Below the pieces are notes generated by a model. The model ran no database searches. It was given only the letters and a program-made list of their open reading frames with translations, and had not been told where the DNA came from. Below are positions 19,135 through 28,723 of a stretch of 53,542 nt of DNA, in pieces. The position numbers were made by a program, and so were the translations under genes. The stretch covers positions 1 to 53,542 of the forward strand of contig JANSXP010000054.1 in assembly GCA_024742875.1 (NCBI GenBank), in the 5' to 3' direction. Positions within the stretch are counted from its first letter, which is position 1. The number at the start of each line of letters is the position of its first letter. Origin of the DNA: Planctomycetaceae bacterium (GTDB lineage Bacteria; Planctomycetota; Planctomycetia; Planctomycetales; Planctomycetaceae).

Positions 19135-21453
19135 ATGACAACCACGGATGAAAAATTAACCGACTACGCCATTAAATTCGAAGATCTTAGGGATCAATTC
19201 GATGAGTTCGTAAGCCACACATTCGACGGGCAACCATTCGAAATCCGCGCGTTCGATCAGTCCAACCGGGCACGCAGTGAAGTCGTCACCACGCCAGACG
19301 AAGCGGCAGCCGCCGCACAACGTCTGCAGTGCTACGGCGGTGTCTACTATAACCTAAACCCGGCAAGCGGATTCACCGAAAGACGAACGGTTAACGCCCA
19401 GCTGATTGAACGCCATTCCTGGCTTCTGGTCGACATCGACAGTGAACGCCCCAAAGGTCTGCCAGCTGACGGCCCGGAAGTCCTCGCCGCTGGCAAGCTG
19501 TCCGAATGGATCACTGCGTTTCTGGCAGGGCATCACTTCCCGAAGCCAACAGTGATCGCCAGCGGCAACGGCATCCACCTGAAATACCGAATCGACTTGC
19601 CAAATCCAGGCGGGCAGGAATTGGTCAAAGCGATTCTGATTCGGCTGGATCAGATCACCCGCGCCGATTGCCCAGAACTGACGGCGATCTGTCACGTCGA
19701 TAAGGCCGTTCACGATCCCGCCCGCGTCGTGCGGATGCCGTACACCCAGAACCAGAAAGGCGAGGAACAGCCCGGCAGGCCGCACCGCTGGGCGCACGTC
19801 TGCGCGTACGGAAGCGACACCACCATTCCCGAATTCATCCTGCAGAACTTTCTGGCCGCCACTGAATCCTACGCACCGCAGAAGGCGGCACCGCAGACGC
19901 CTGTCAACAGTTCGCCGCAAACGACTTTCACCGGCCCGCTGGTTGAACGCCGTTTCCTGATGGAACGCTACATGCAGCACCACGGGATCCAGGCGTTAAG
20001 CCAGACCGACAGCGAAGGCGTTCGCCGCTGGCATATCACCTGCCCGTTTGATTCGTCGCACACTGGCACCGACGCTTATCTATTCGTCAGAGACGGCGGG
20101 GCGCAGGGGTTTCACTGCAGCCATGACAGCTGCCAGCACAACCGCTGGCAACAGTTCAAGGCGAAACATCCGCCACAGGGTGATGACTACGATCCGCCGA
20201 AGTCGCAGCCGGCAGAGATCACGAAGGCCGAACTTGCCGCCGTAGGTCTGGACTCTGTCTTCACTGCAACGGTCGAAACATTTGCCCCGGCATTCCGGGC
20301 GAACGCTGATCTGCAGCGAGCGACGATGCCAGACGGCACAATCGACCCGCCTGCGATATGGACACCCGAACGGCCGGTGATCACCGACCTGGCCCAACGC
20401 GAATTTGGCGGGATGGAGGCGAGCGACCCGGCATTTTGGAACTTGGCAGAGCAGCGTATCGACTGGCTGGTCGAAGACGTTTTCGCGTTCGATCAGCCAA
20501 CCATTTTTGGCGCCATGATGAAGTGCCTGAAAACGACCTGCCTTTGCGACCTGGTCGTAAGCCTGATCACCGGTCTTCCCTGGCTGGGGCGGTTTCCCGT
20601 TGCGACAACCCGCCGCGTCCTGTTTGTCACAGGCGAGGCGTCGAAGGCAGCCGCCAGCCGCCGCATTCGAAAGGCCGCCGTCAGCAAGAATCTGGGCCGC
20701 GGCGATATGGGCGGGCTGTTCATTGAAGCGATGAACTTCCCGAATCTCCCCGACGCTGCCGACTTACAGGCACTGGCGCTGCACGTCAAGAGGCGACAAG
20801 CCGACGTGCTGGTTTTGGATCCGCTCTACATGGGCCTGCAAGGCGTCAACACGGCCAACCTTAACGAAACCGGTCCGGCACTGCGGGGCGTCCTGGAACA
20901 CTGCCCCGGCGTCTCTGTGATCTTCGCTCACCACGTCAAGAAGTCCGCCCAATTCAGCGACGCGCCCAATCTGGAAGATCTGAGCCAGGCAGGGATCGCG
21001 GAGTTTGCCGGGAATTACTGGCTGATGGGGCGGCTGGAAGAATACCGGCACCAGGGGCAGCACGATATTGCGGTGCGAACCGGTGGGCGTGACGAGCAAT
21101 TCGCAATGCACCGGATGGAGTTCGACGAAAACGCCTGGCACTTCGGATTCTCGAATCTGTCTGATTACGAGCAATCGAAGAAACAGGCCGCCGAAAACGA
21201 CAAATACAGCAACGTGAAGCAAAAGGCACTGCATGCCCTTTGGCATGCCCCTGACGGCCGGACCCGAAACAGCTTCGATGTCAAGGTTGTCAGCAAATCC
21301 GGACGCGATCCGATCGACCGGATCGTGGTTGACCTGGTCGACGCCGGGCTGTGCGAGGAATACGAAGCGAAGGCAGGGAATGGTCGGCTGGCACTGCACA
21401 TCCGACCGACCCGAAAGCTGACCGATTCACCCAAACCCCACTGGCCAGATTGA
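19135..21453 (+). CDS. Primase-helicase (RepA-like AAA ATPase) of the element
   Basis: A 772-residue replication protein. The N-terminal half resembles plasmid/phage primase domains: H-S-W-L-L-V-D-I-D-S, then V-I-A-S-G-N-G-I-H-L-K-Y and H-D-P-A-R-V-V-R-M-P. A zinc-like patch (C-P-F-D-S-S-H, H-C-S-H-D-S-C) lies about residues 300-340. The C-terminal half is a RepA/AAA_25-type ATPase with F-G-A-M-M-K-C-L-K-T-T as Walker A, V-L-V-L-D-P as Walker B and F-A-H-H-V-K-K as sensor. The Walker A is degenerate (Gly before Lys replaced by Leu). Start 19135 has the ribosome site GGAGTAAGGA. It probably drives replication of the excised circle. Confidence 0.8.
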   Translation: MTTTDEKLTDYAIKFEDLRDQFDEFVSHTFDGQPFEIRAFDQSNRARSEVVTTPDEAAAAAQRLQCYGGVYYNLNPASGFTERRTVNAQLIERHSWLLVDIDSERPKGLPADGPEVLAAGKLSEWITAFLAGHHFPKPTVIASGNGIHLKYRIDLPNPGGQELVKAILIRLDQITRADCPELTAICHVDKAVHDPARVVRMPYTQNQKGEEQPGRPHRWAHVCAYGSDTTIPEFILQNFLAATESYAPQKAAPQTPVNSSPQTTFTGPLVERRFLMERYMQHHGIQALSQTDSEGVRRWHITCPFDSSHTGTDAYLFVRDGGAQGFHCSHDSCQHNRWQQFKAKHPPQGDDYDPPKSQPAEITKAELAAVGLDSVFTATVETFAPAFRANADLQRATMPDGTIDPPAIWTPERPVITDLAQREFGGMEASDPAFWNLAEQRIDWLVEDVFAFDQPTIFGAMMKCLKTTCLCDLVVSLITGLPWLGRFPVATTRRVLFVTGEASKAAASRRIRKAAVSKNLGRGDMGGLFIEAMNFPNLPDAADLQALALHVKRRQADVLVLDPLYMGLQGVNTANLNETGPALRGVLEHCPGVSVIFAHHVKKSAQFSDAPNLEDLSQAGIAEFAGNYWLMGRLEEYRHQGQHDIAVRTGGRDEQFAMHRMEFDENAWHFGFSNLSDYEQSKKQAAENDKYSNVKQKALHALWHAPDGRTRNSFDVKVVSKSGRDPIDRIVVDLVDAGLCEEYEAKAGNGRLALHIRPTRKLTDSPKPHWPD

Positions 21454-21466
21454 GCAAAGGGCAGCC

Positions 21467-21557
21467 GTTTGCCCCTTGCCCTTGCCCCTTGCCTTTTGGG
21501 GAGGGCAAATCCAACGGGCGGCAGGCCCCTATAGGGGGCCGCCCGCCGTTGTTGCCT
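21467..21557 (+). repeat. GC-rich hairpin and TTGCCC-type repeats
   Basis: Directly after the primase-helicase stop there are several TTGCCC(C) repeats, then an imperfect GC-rich inverted repeat centred on CCCCTATAGGGG (about 21526-21537) with outer arms CAACGG / CCGTTG. It may be a replication origin or a strong terminator. Confidence 0.45.
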
Positions 21558-21637
21558 CCCCCCGCCCGCTGCTGAAACGAATAGACCAGAGGCAGAATCA
21601 GATCTGCCCTTTGCCCTTAGACAGAGGAACCGAACCA

Positions 21638-21949
21638 GTGAAACGATTCAACCCCACGAGCAGACGCCGCAGGCTGCGGACGCTGACGACGGAAGAACTG
21701 ATAGACCGCAGGAGACTGCTGGAAGACCGCGCCCCGGTCCGCCCCGATGGACTGGGCGACGGGTACACCGAACTGATGGCGGACCTGTTGAACGCGGACA
21801 CAGTGCCGCCACCGGATACGCCCGAACTGCAGCGGGTACACCGCGACATGCTGGAGCGGCTGCGCGACTGCTGCCAGCTGTTCCTGGTTCGTGAAGAACT
21901 GGCCCGCAGATACCCGTCAGGCCAGTCAGACGCCCCGCTGCCGTCCTGA
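21638..21949 (+). CDS. Small element protein of unknown function
   Basis: A 103-residue protein starting with GTG at 21638, with GAGGAAC about 10 bp upstream. The N-terminus is strongly basic (R-R-R-R-L-R) and is followed by an acidic helical stretch. No recognised family. Hypothetical but with convincing element codon use. Confidence 0.55.
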   Translation: MKRFNPTSRRRRLRTLTTEELIDRRRLLEDRAPVRPDGLGDGYTELMADLLNADTVPPPDTPELQRVHRDMLERLRDCCQLFLVREELARRYPSGQSDAPLPS

Positions 21950-22021
21950 AACCAAATTCCCGACTGATCCACCCGTGCCGACGATCAGGACGGCTCACAG
22001 AGGCACACAGGAGCCCACAGC

Positions 22022-22300
22022 ATGTTTGGACAGAACTTTGAACGAAACCCCACCAGCGCGATCGTCAGCGCTGTCGACCAATTCGAATTCAGCCGCTGCC
22101 GTCTGGTGGTCAGCTTGCCCGGTCTTCGCGCTGGCAGCTTGCTGGTGCCGTTGAACCGGAAGACTGAGATTCGCGCCGCACTGCGGCAAGCCGTGGACGG
22201 GATGACCGACCCGGACCAGATCAAAGCCGCTGTGATCCGCGTCGGCGAACAGTTCGGCGTGGCGCACAACTACGCCGAGACCGCCACAGACCCCCGGTGA
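22022..22300 (+). CDS. Small element protein of unknown function
   Basis: A 92-residue protein with a beta-rich centre (C-R-L-V-V-S-L-P-G-L-R-A-G-S-L-L-V-P) followed by a helical C-terminus. No family recognised. It is the first of three close small genes (22022-22723). Confidence 0.5.
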   Translation: MFGQNFERNPTSAIVSAVDQFEFSRCRLVVSLPGLRAGSLLVPLNRKTEIRAALRQAVDGMTDPDQIKAAVIRVGEQFGVAHNYAETATDPR

Positions 22301-22304
22301 CGCC

Positions 22305-22442
22305 ATGAACCGCATCGACTGGACACCACGACCGAAACCGGACCCGAAGGGACTGGAAGCATTCCTGCGGGCATTCAAGCCCGTCGCACTCAACGAGCCG
22401 CCGCAATGGTGGCAACGAACACCGAAGGACAAACAACGATGA
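22305..22442 (+). CDS. Very small element protein
   Basis: A 45-residue protein, basic and Pro/Trp-rich (P-P-Q-W-W-Q-R-T-P). It starts 4 bp after the previous stop and overlaps the next gene by ATGA, which supports translation. Function unknown. Confidence 0.45.
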   Translation: MNRIDWTPRPKPDPKGLEAFLRAFKPVALNEPPQWWQRTPKDKQR

Positions 22443-22723
22443 TCACGCAGACACGCCAGACATGGGCAGAACTGACAGAACGACGGCGGGAAGTCGGCAA
22501 GCAAATCACGCTTGAAGTTTTCGTGCCGCAAAAGCTGACATTCGACGAACTCAGCTTGCTTCGGCGATACCTGACCGAATCGCTGACAGTTGGAACCGAA
22601 CGCGAGCAGAACAACCGCCGGATTAAGCTGGGATTGATCGAAAAGACTCTGGCCAGTCACCCGACGAAGCGGAAACGCTACAGCGACTGGGTCGCGCCGT
22701 GGATGGACGCACACCTAGGGTGA
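22439..22723 (+). CDS. Small helical element protein
   Basis: A 94-residue, charged, mainly helical protein (W-A-E-L-T-E-R-R-R-E-V-G). Start 22439 overlaps the previous stop. It is the last gene of the left cassette. Function unknown. Confidence 0.5.
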   Translation: MITQTRQTWAELTERRREVGKQITLEVFVPQKLTFDELSLLRRYLTESLTVGTEREQNNRRIKLGLIEKTLASHPTKRKRYSDWVAPWMDAHLG

Positions 22724-23529
22724 CGTCGACGTAACCCCTTACGGGGTAACGGGTTATGCACCCGCCGGGTCAGGTACCACTTTGGGTCACCTGACGCACT
22801 GGCTTTTCCAGTCTTCCGGCTCTGGGCTCTTGCCGTAGATTGAATATTTAATTGTCTGTTCCTTCCATTGCGGTGACGGCCAGCGTTCGGATTGACAATT
22901 TACTCATCGCATGATTCGTAAACGCGACAGGAACCGGAATTGCCCGACTAGCCAGCTGGGGGTAGCTGGATGGCACACATAACCTAAGCGTAGGACAGCG
23001 AAGCGGTCGAGCCCCCGGTTCTAGTGCTGCTGGTTGAACTCTGAACTGTGGCCAACACGAGACCATTCGCCTCCGTAGCCGCAAGGGGGGGCACTCGCCT
23101 CGGGTGAAGCCGGAAACAGCGCTCGACGCCACTACGTTGCTTCGCCAGTTCTTAGACGTGGGAGTCCAGCGACGTTCGGTAGTAAAGAATCGTATGGAAG
23201 TCGTGACAACTTTGCGGAATGACGCTTCCTCGCTATGGTGCCCTGCGTCGGCGACGCTTACGCGCGTCGGAGACTGTGTGTTTCCTGAGTTTTTGCCCAA
23301 TGTGTCGAGGGCCAAGAGACTGGGGCAAGACATAGTCGGATTGAAGCTGAGAATCCCCCTCAAGGCATGCTCGCACGCTGGCGAAACCAACGGTTGTCTT
23401 CGCTGTGCCAGCTTGCCAACCGGGGTCGCCAGACCGGCTCGACAGCCTGGACCGTGGGCTGCTGCGAAGAGACTGCGACAGCACACGCCCCGTGCCGACC
23501 GTATTTTATTTCTTTCCCTGTCACATTCT
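22724..23529 (+). other. Gene-free segment with hairpins and intron-like sequence
   Basis: No convincing protein gene. A perfect 7-bp inverted repeat GTCAGGT / ACCTGAC (22769-22775, 22789-22795) and an ACCCC/GGGGT hairpin lie at the start. Farther on, CCTAAG (22983-22988) and TATGG (23193-23197) match the two halves of the 11-nt tetraloop receptor found in group II intron domain I. No domain V or maturase is visible, so if it is an intron only a 5' fragment remains. Confidence 0.3.
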
Positions 23530-23871
23530 ATGGGATCATCTCACGATGAGGCAAAACGTCCGGCCTCAAACAAACAGGAAAACAGATCACAGACTTCACC
23601 GTCCTTTAAATTGAAGGATGGGCCACTTTCAGCCACCGTATTTGCTCGCAGCAAGGGCAAAGACGAAGTGCACCTGTTCATTGTTCCGGAGCGAGCTTAT
23701 TTCGTCTTGCACCCCACTGGGTTCACCCCTGTAGAGAAATGCCTCAGCACTACCCGCGTTTTTCGCCCAGAGCACGCTCAACGAGCCTTGCCCGAACACG
23801 CCCATTCCCCCGCTCTGAGCGTGCCGCGGAGTTCGCTCAAGTCACGGCCAGGGACTACCCAATGTTGTTGA
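23530..23871 (+). CDS. Possible small planctomycete protein, probably degraded at the C-terminus
   Basis: A 113-residue open frame. Residues about 27-90 (F-K-L-K-D-G-P-L-S-A-T-V-F, then V-P-E-R-A-Y and T-R-V-F-R-P-E) look like the small hypothetical proteins common in planctomycete mobile DNA. The last 30 residues are Pro/Ser-rich and look out of frame. Whether the gene is still functional is doubtful. 23872-24300 holds nothing else recognised. Confidence 0.35.
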   Translation: MGSSHDEAKRPASNKQENRSQTSPSFKLKDGPLSATVFARSKGKDEVHLFIVPERAYFVLHPTGFTPVEKCLSTTRVFRPEHAQRALPEHAHSPALSVPRSSLKSRPGTTQCC

Positions 23872-24300
23872 GAACTCGCCGTCGCCACGCCCAGAGCATG
23901 CTCACGCACCCAGCGAATCAACCGGCGACTCCTCTACTTCAGCCCTTGAACACAACATTTGATCAACACCGTTCTGCGAGTCCCAATCGATGCTGATCGT
24001 GCCCAACCATTCGCTCACGTTCACTCCCCCTATTGGAGTACGGCCACGAGCAAGCCCTCGCGAACCAGCCATGTCACCGCCCGAAGACGAACAGCCGCAT
24101 ACCAAAATCAGATGAACCAATCCATGAGCGTGCAGTGAGCGAGTCCCGAAGGCCAACCCGTGAACCGGCGTCCTCGTTTTCGTACAGCCATCGCCCCAAC
24201 ACCGGCCACGCCCACGAGCACGCCGCCGTCACGCCCATGAGCAACCTCTTGCGAGCACCCCAACCTGCGCTATTCTGGAACCGTTCATTCCCCTCTTGTT

Positions 24301-24854
24301 ATGACCTCCCAATACCTGACACTGAAAGAAGCTCAGCAATTCACCCCAAAGTCCCGCAGCACTCTGCGACGCTTCGTTGCAGGCATCGTAAAGACCGACG
24401 ACCACGCTGACCGTGCCTCAATCCTGCCAACGGTTTCCGAAGTCGCTGATCACAAGTAGGACAACCAACCCTTTTCATGGCGAATCTCAGGAGAACTGTT
24501 GACTCGCGAGTTTCAAGCTCCCGAAGAAAAGCGGCCAGCGGAAGAGGGGCGTCACACCAGCCATCACCACGATCGCCTCGTCAGTGTTCTTGAAAAGACA
24601 GTCGTCGTGCTGCAGGAAGATTTCAACGAAAAGAACCGGCAGATTGACGCCTTCCAGGATCGTCAACACGAGCAGCACCACTTGATGCGAAGCCTCTCGG
24701 AGCAACTCGCTTTGAAAGCACCAGCCTCCCCGGCCCACGAAGTCGTTGTTGAGGCCGCCGAAGAGAAATCGTCGAACTCCGACCCAAAGCAGAGGAGCCA
24801 GCCATCGAAAAAAAGTTCTGGCTGCGGGAGTTCCACCTCTTCGGCCGAGGCTAA
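24301..24854 (+). pseudogene. Broken HTH/coiled-coil regulator of a plasmid-type Rep module
   Basis: The first 52 codons encode an HTH-like start (L-T-L-K-E-A-Q-Q-F-T-P-K-S-R-S-T-L-R-R). TAG at 24457 interrupts, yet the same frame continues with W-R-I-S-G-E-L-L-T-R-E-F and a coiled coil (about 24580-24720: L-E-K-T-V-V-V-L-Q-E-D-F). The natural end W-L-R-E-F-H-L-F-G-R-G is in another frame after an A7 run at 24808-24814, with TAA at 24852. So there is one amber codon and one frameshift. A TTG at 24499 with CAGGAGAA upstream could still start the second half. Rep follows 17 bp later. Confidence 0.6.
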
Positions 24855-24871
24855 CCGTCCGCACATTGTTC

Positions 24872-26142
24872 ATGGCCCCTTCCAAATCACAACGTCGGCC
24901 GGAGTCCAAGCCGTTTACCGGATTCGAATCGCTTCAAGCGAGCCACGTCTATCTGTTCAATCAATTCTTCGACGTGTGTCTGCCGAATTATTCGCGTGGT
25001 ACTGTTCGCATCGTCGCCTCTGTGCTGAGACAGACGCTGGGTTGGCTCGACAAAGAGGGGAATCCGATTCGTCAGGATGTTACGGTTACGTATCGCGACC
25101 TTACTCAGAAAGCGGGTGTCAGTCGCGGTGCAATCACCCAAGCACTGCAGGATGCCGTCGCTGGCAACTTTCTGATTTGTACGCAACGGGCCAACGAATC
25201 AGCGGCCGGTAAATCGTCGCAGACGGCTGCTTACCGACTTCGTTGGGACACAGAAGGGGATTACACCGCCGCCCCCGCCAGGTTCCGCGGGTTCTATCGT
25301 CGCCAAGGCAACCGAGCGTCTGTTCCAAACAGCTACTTCGACATGATCATTCCAACTCAATTGCCGTCCGTTGTGAAGGTGGGTGGCGCAGTGATTCGTC
25401 ATGCGATCGGCGATCAAAACCAACTCGGCGGCCGGCGGACTGTGGCACCGTTGTCGTATTCGCGTCTGCAGCACTGCACGAAGGTTGCCGACCGCAGCAC
25501 GCTGTCCGCTGCGATCCGGCATTCAAAAGACTCCGGTTACATCTGCTGCGACGATCCCGGTGAATTTCCGCCAGGCTCACGTCAACAGAAAGCGGCTACC
25601 TTTTCGATTCGCTAGTAACATAAAGCCGAAAAGCCCAACCCCGGTACAACAAAGCCGACCAGCGAATAGGGGGTCCAGAAACCAGACCAGAAAACCGGTG
25701 CACAAACCAGACCAGCAACAAAACAACACAGAGAAATGACAACTTAAAACAACAACCTGCTGCTGTTGATCTGAATCTGGTTCAACTGCTGAGGCAGCAG
25801 GGGATGGATCGTTACGCTGCCCAATCCCTCGCAACGAACCATCCCGCCGACGTGATCCGGCAACAGATCGAATGGCTGGACGATCGCAATCCCACCAAAA
25901 ACCGAATCGGCATGTTCCGAAAGTCGCTCGAACTACGATGGGATGCTCCAAAGTCTGTCATGCTTCGACATAAGCGAAGCGAACAACGCCAGAAAGATCG
26001 ACAGCAGGCAGCGAAGCATCGTCAGGAAGACGCTGCCATCATCCTGCGACGAACAGATCCGTCAACCGGCGAGCCGCACTTCCAGGTGCTCGATGCGATC
26101 GCGGCCGAGCGACAACTTCCAACCGTTTCCAGCGTCAACTGA
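24872..26142 (+). pseudogene. Frameshifted plasmid/phage-type replication initiator
   Basis: From ATG 24872 the frame encodes a winged-helix initiator domain: F-N-Q-F-F-D-V-C-L-P, then T-V-R-I-V-A-S-V-L-R-Q-T-L-G-W and V-S-R-G-A-I-T-Q-A-L-Q, the layout of phage-O or RepA-like proteins. It stops at 25615. A second frame (readable from about 25735, with M at 25804) encodes what looks like the C-terminal domain of the same protein (Q-Q-I-E-W-L-D-D-R-N-P-T-K-N-R-I-G-M), ending at 26142. The two halves are out of frame, so the gene appears broken unless it is expressed as two pieces. This is a second, older replication system inside the element. Confidence 0.55.
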
Positions 26143-26558
26143 TTTGAAGGCCGTGTAAGAACGTTCGCGACCCGGCCGAGTAAGAACTACCACAAATGGC
26201 CCCGACCGTCACACGCCTCAACGAATCGCCATTCTAAGGGTGTCCGGAACGTGATCCGAAAGGTGTCCCCATAACGGATCAGCCAGCGGGTCACGCAACG
26301 GGTCGATACAATCGAACCCGTTCACCGCTCGGACAAGCCGAAACGACGCCTCGACGAGAGCGGCTGCGTCGACGGGCTATCGCCCGCGACCCGCAGAGCT
26401 TTTCCGACGACGCCGGGACGGCTGCTCCAATCTCCGCGGGTCGCGGTCACTCGCTTCGCTCCACCCCTGACGCAGCCTCCGCACACCGCTCCCGCGGCAA
26501 AGCCGCCGGCCCAAATCGGCTATCGCCGATGACTCCACACATAGCTGGAACCTTTACA
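26143..26558 (+). other. Gene-free GC-rich segment
   Basis: 416 bp between the Rep remnant and the membrane-protein stop. It contains short GC-rich inverted patches (for example CGGGCTATCGCCCG near 26378) but no frame I would call a gene. Confidence 0.5.
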
Positions 26559-27437
26559 CTACACATTGGGCCAGCTCCGCAGTACGTCGACGAGGCGATT
26601 CATCACCTTATCCGATTGCTCACGAGCTTCAGAGGCGTCAATCTCACCGGCGGACAGTTGAGCCAGAACCGTGTCGAACTTCGTCTTCCAATCGCCGCAC
26701 TTTTCGACGAACCAGTCACGCTCTGCATCGGTGAGAGCCGCGTGGCGGGAATTGATCAGCTTTTCACAGTTGCTGCTTACATCCTGCAAAAGCGACGTCA
26801 GTTGCTGCGTAGTATCGCGGGGCTGGCCAAACCAATTTTGGCCGGAATCGGCGATGCGTTGAAAGTACTCGGCTGATGTCGCCACGTCGTTGGCGGTCAG
26901 GTTGGCCTCGCCCAGAACACCCGCTGAGTCACTCCCGCCATGGAATTGCCAGACGACCGCTCCCAGCATCAGAGACATGGCAACCACGGCCACCCACGCC
27001 GCACGGCGAGATCCTCGCGGGGGGGGATCCGGGACGGGCGATTTCGTAGTGAGTGTCGCAGGATCGGTCACCACGGAGCCCAGTTTCGTCTTCACTCGAG
27101 CCGCCGCTTCCTGCAGCGATGGCTCTGTCGCAAGCCCAACCTGTTTCCAGTATTTGGTTTCGTTGAGCAAAATATTCTCCTGTAGTTTTAACAAAGCATC
27201 GGGACTGTTGAGCAATTGCTGGATCTTCTCACCCCCCACGTCCGCCAAGCCATGGCGGGTGACGTGCCTCAGTTCGTCCGAGGAAAGGATTTCACCAAGG
27301 CGACTTGCGTTCGACTCGTCACCACTCAGACGTAATTCTTCGATCAGCTCCCCAAAGTGAAGGCTGACAAGCTCTTGCTCCAGCCAGCCTGGCCAATCCG
27401 CGGGCGAATCCGGGATTGTTAATAGATGAATCGTCAT
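26559..27437 (-). CDS. Predicted anti-sigma-like single-pass membrane protein
   Basis: A 292-residue protein: a cytoplasmic N-terminus of about 145 residues ending in a Pro-rich, Arg-containing stretch (P-P-P-R-G-S-R-R), one TM helix at about 147-165 (A-W-V-A-V-V-A-M-S-L-M-L-G-A-V-V-W), and an outer domain with paired Cys and long helices. It overlaps the sigma-factor stop by 4 bp (ATGA), so the two are co-translated, as for sigma/anti-sigma pairs. No zinc-type anti-sigma motif (HxxxCxxC) is visible, so the anti-sigma role is inferred from position and topology only. Confidence 0.65.
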   Translation of the reverse strand: MTIHLLTIPDSPADWPGWLEQELVSLHFGELIEELRLSGDESNASRLGEILSSDELRHVTRHGLADVGGEKIQQLLNSPDALLKLQENILLNETKYWKQVGLATEPSLQEAAARVKTKLGSVVTDPATLTTKSPVPDPPPRGSRRAAWVAVVAMSLMLGAVVWQFHGGSDSAGVLGEANLTANDVATSAEYFQRIADSGQNWFGQPRDTTQQLTSLLQDVSSNCEKLINSRHAALTDAERDWFVEKCGDWKTKFDTVLAQLSAGEIDASEAREQSDKVMNRLVDVLRSWPNV

Positions 27438-27976
27438 GGCAGCTTCGTCTCCATGCAGGCTCGCAGCTTTGCCTTGGCTCGGTGGACGTCTTTGTCGATC
27501 TGACCGCGGCTGGTGCCAATGTCGTCCGCAACATCAACGGGGGCGTCGCCGTCCAGCTTCACGCGATTGATGACTGTAAGCAACCGTTCGCTCAGCTGTT
27601 TCATGCACTCAGACATGGCAGCCAACTCGTCGTCACGCTGCGAACTCGATGTTGATTCCGCCTGAACCACGTCATCTCCTTCGACCAGCGGGCTGGCAGT
27701 CTGCCGGTTGGATTTCCGGCGCCAGTTGACCACTTCGTTGTGAGCAATCCGAAACACCCAGCCTCGAAAATGCGCACCGTCGAATTTTCCTCGTTTGGAC
27801 CACACGAGATCCCAGATCGTTTGGCTGACATCTTCGGCGTCCGGCATGGTAGTCAATCGACTTCGCAAAAAGGCGAGGACAGCGGGCGCATGCTGATCGT
27901 ACAGCTCACTGAAGGCTGTTGAATCACCACCGATGAAACGACGGCAAATTTCAGACTGTTGTTCATCCTGCTGCAT
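27434..27976 (-). CDS. ECF-type RNA polymerase sigma factor
   Basis: A 180-residue sigma-70 family protein. Region 2: F-S-E-L-Y-D-Q-H-A-P-A-V-L-A-F-L, D-A-E-D-V-S-Q-T-I-W-D-L-V-W and F-R-G-W-V-F-R-I-A-H-N. Region 4: the C-terminal helix-turn-helix with V-A-D-D-I-G-T-S-R-G-Q-I-D-K-D-V-H-R-A-K-A-K-L. Start 27976 (M-Q-Q-D-E) matches family length; 5' codons up to 28153 look non-coding. It is the only evident regulator next to the caspase cargo. Confidence 0.9.
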   Translation of the reverse strand: MQQDEQQSEICRRFIGGDSTAFSELYDQHAPAVLAFLRSRLTTMPDAEDVSQTIWDLVWSKRGKFDGAHFRGWVFRIAHNEVVNWRRKSNRQTASPLVEGDDVVQAESTSSSQRDDELAAMSECMKQLSERLLTVINRVKLDGDAPVDVADDIGTSRGQIDKDVHRAKAKLRACMETKLP

Positions 27977-28153
27977 TTCGTCCGCAGGATAACGAGCCTG
28001 CAGGCCTGGCGGCAGCCAGCACCAGCACTGGGTTAGAATTCGCGCGAAATGTGAACGGTCGAGATGGCTGTCTGAGAAATAAGTCTGGGGCTTCCTTCGA
28101 AAGCTCAGTCCAGCCCCGGCCACCCTTCGATACGCAAACTTCATCTGCCGCAT

Positions 28154-28423
28154 TCAGTGGCTCACTCGAACACGCTTGTAAACGGGCACTTTGACTGTCT
28201 TCCAGCCGGTTGCCCACGCGGTGTAGCGTTGACCGCATTGAGAGTACTTGGTGTACGAATATCGGTACGGCTTTTTCACCGTCTTGTATACGGTGATGGT
28301 CTTGTAGTAGTAGCAAGGTGCGTGGCAGGAATCACCGGCAGACACGGTTGGGGCAGCGATTACCAGCATTCCCGCCAGAACAGCGGCGGCCCACAGTGAT
28401 CGGATGTTGAAGAAAGTTCTCAT
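28154..28423 (-). CDS. Small secreted Tyr/Lys/Val-repeat protein
   Basis: An 89-residue protein with a signal peptide (hydrophobic core A-A-A-V-L-A-G-M-L-V-I-A-A, cleavage after V-S-A). The mature chain has two Cys near its start and beta-like repeats of alternating Tyr/Lys/Val (K-T-I-T-V-Y-K-T-V-K-K and K-T-V-K-V-P-V-Y-K-R-V-R). Start 28423 has GGAA upstream. It lies upstream of the sigma gene on the same strand. No family or function assigned. Confidence 0.65.
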   Translation of the reverse strand: MRTFFNIRSLWAAAVLAGMLVIAAPTVSAGDSCHAPCYYYKTITVYKTVKKPYRYSYTKYSQCGQRYTAWATGWKTVKVPVYKRVRVSH

Positions 28424-28723
28424 CGCATTCGTTCCAATTGAGGTGTTGAAATGACAGCGAAATTGCTGTCCGCGATTAAAACGCTCGTTGAGGATGGATC
28501 TTCCCCGCCATTTCAAGAACTTAGATTTCTGTCTGGCGAATCTTCTGTTTTCCAGTCGTCTTGTTCGCAGACAGACCATTCCAGGCTTCTTGCTGGGATG
28601 ACGTTTTCCGCGAAAGAAAAAATTCTGAGAATCATATGGGAAGATATCTGCACGGCATTCGTTTCCCGGGCAAAGGCTCACCGAGGTTGGTGATCCAAAA
28701 ACAACTTGATGAGGAGATCACTG

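Noticed and set aside
23104-23529. The 5' half of a 255-residue frame
   Set aside because: Residues before the Met at 23530 look like translated non-coding DNA (no hydrophobic pattern, many rare residues) and overlap the intron-like region.
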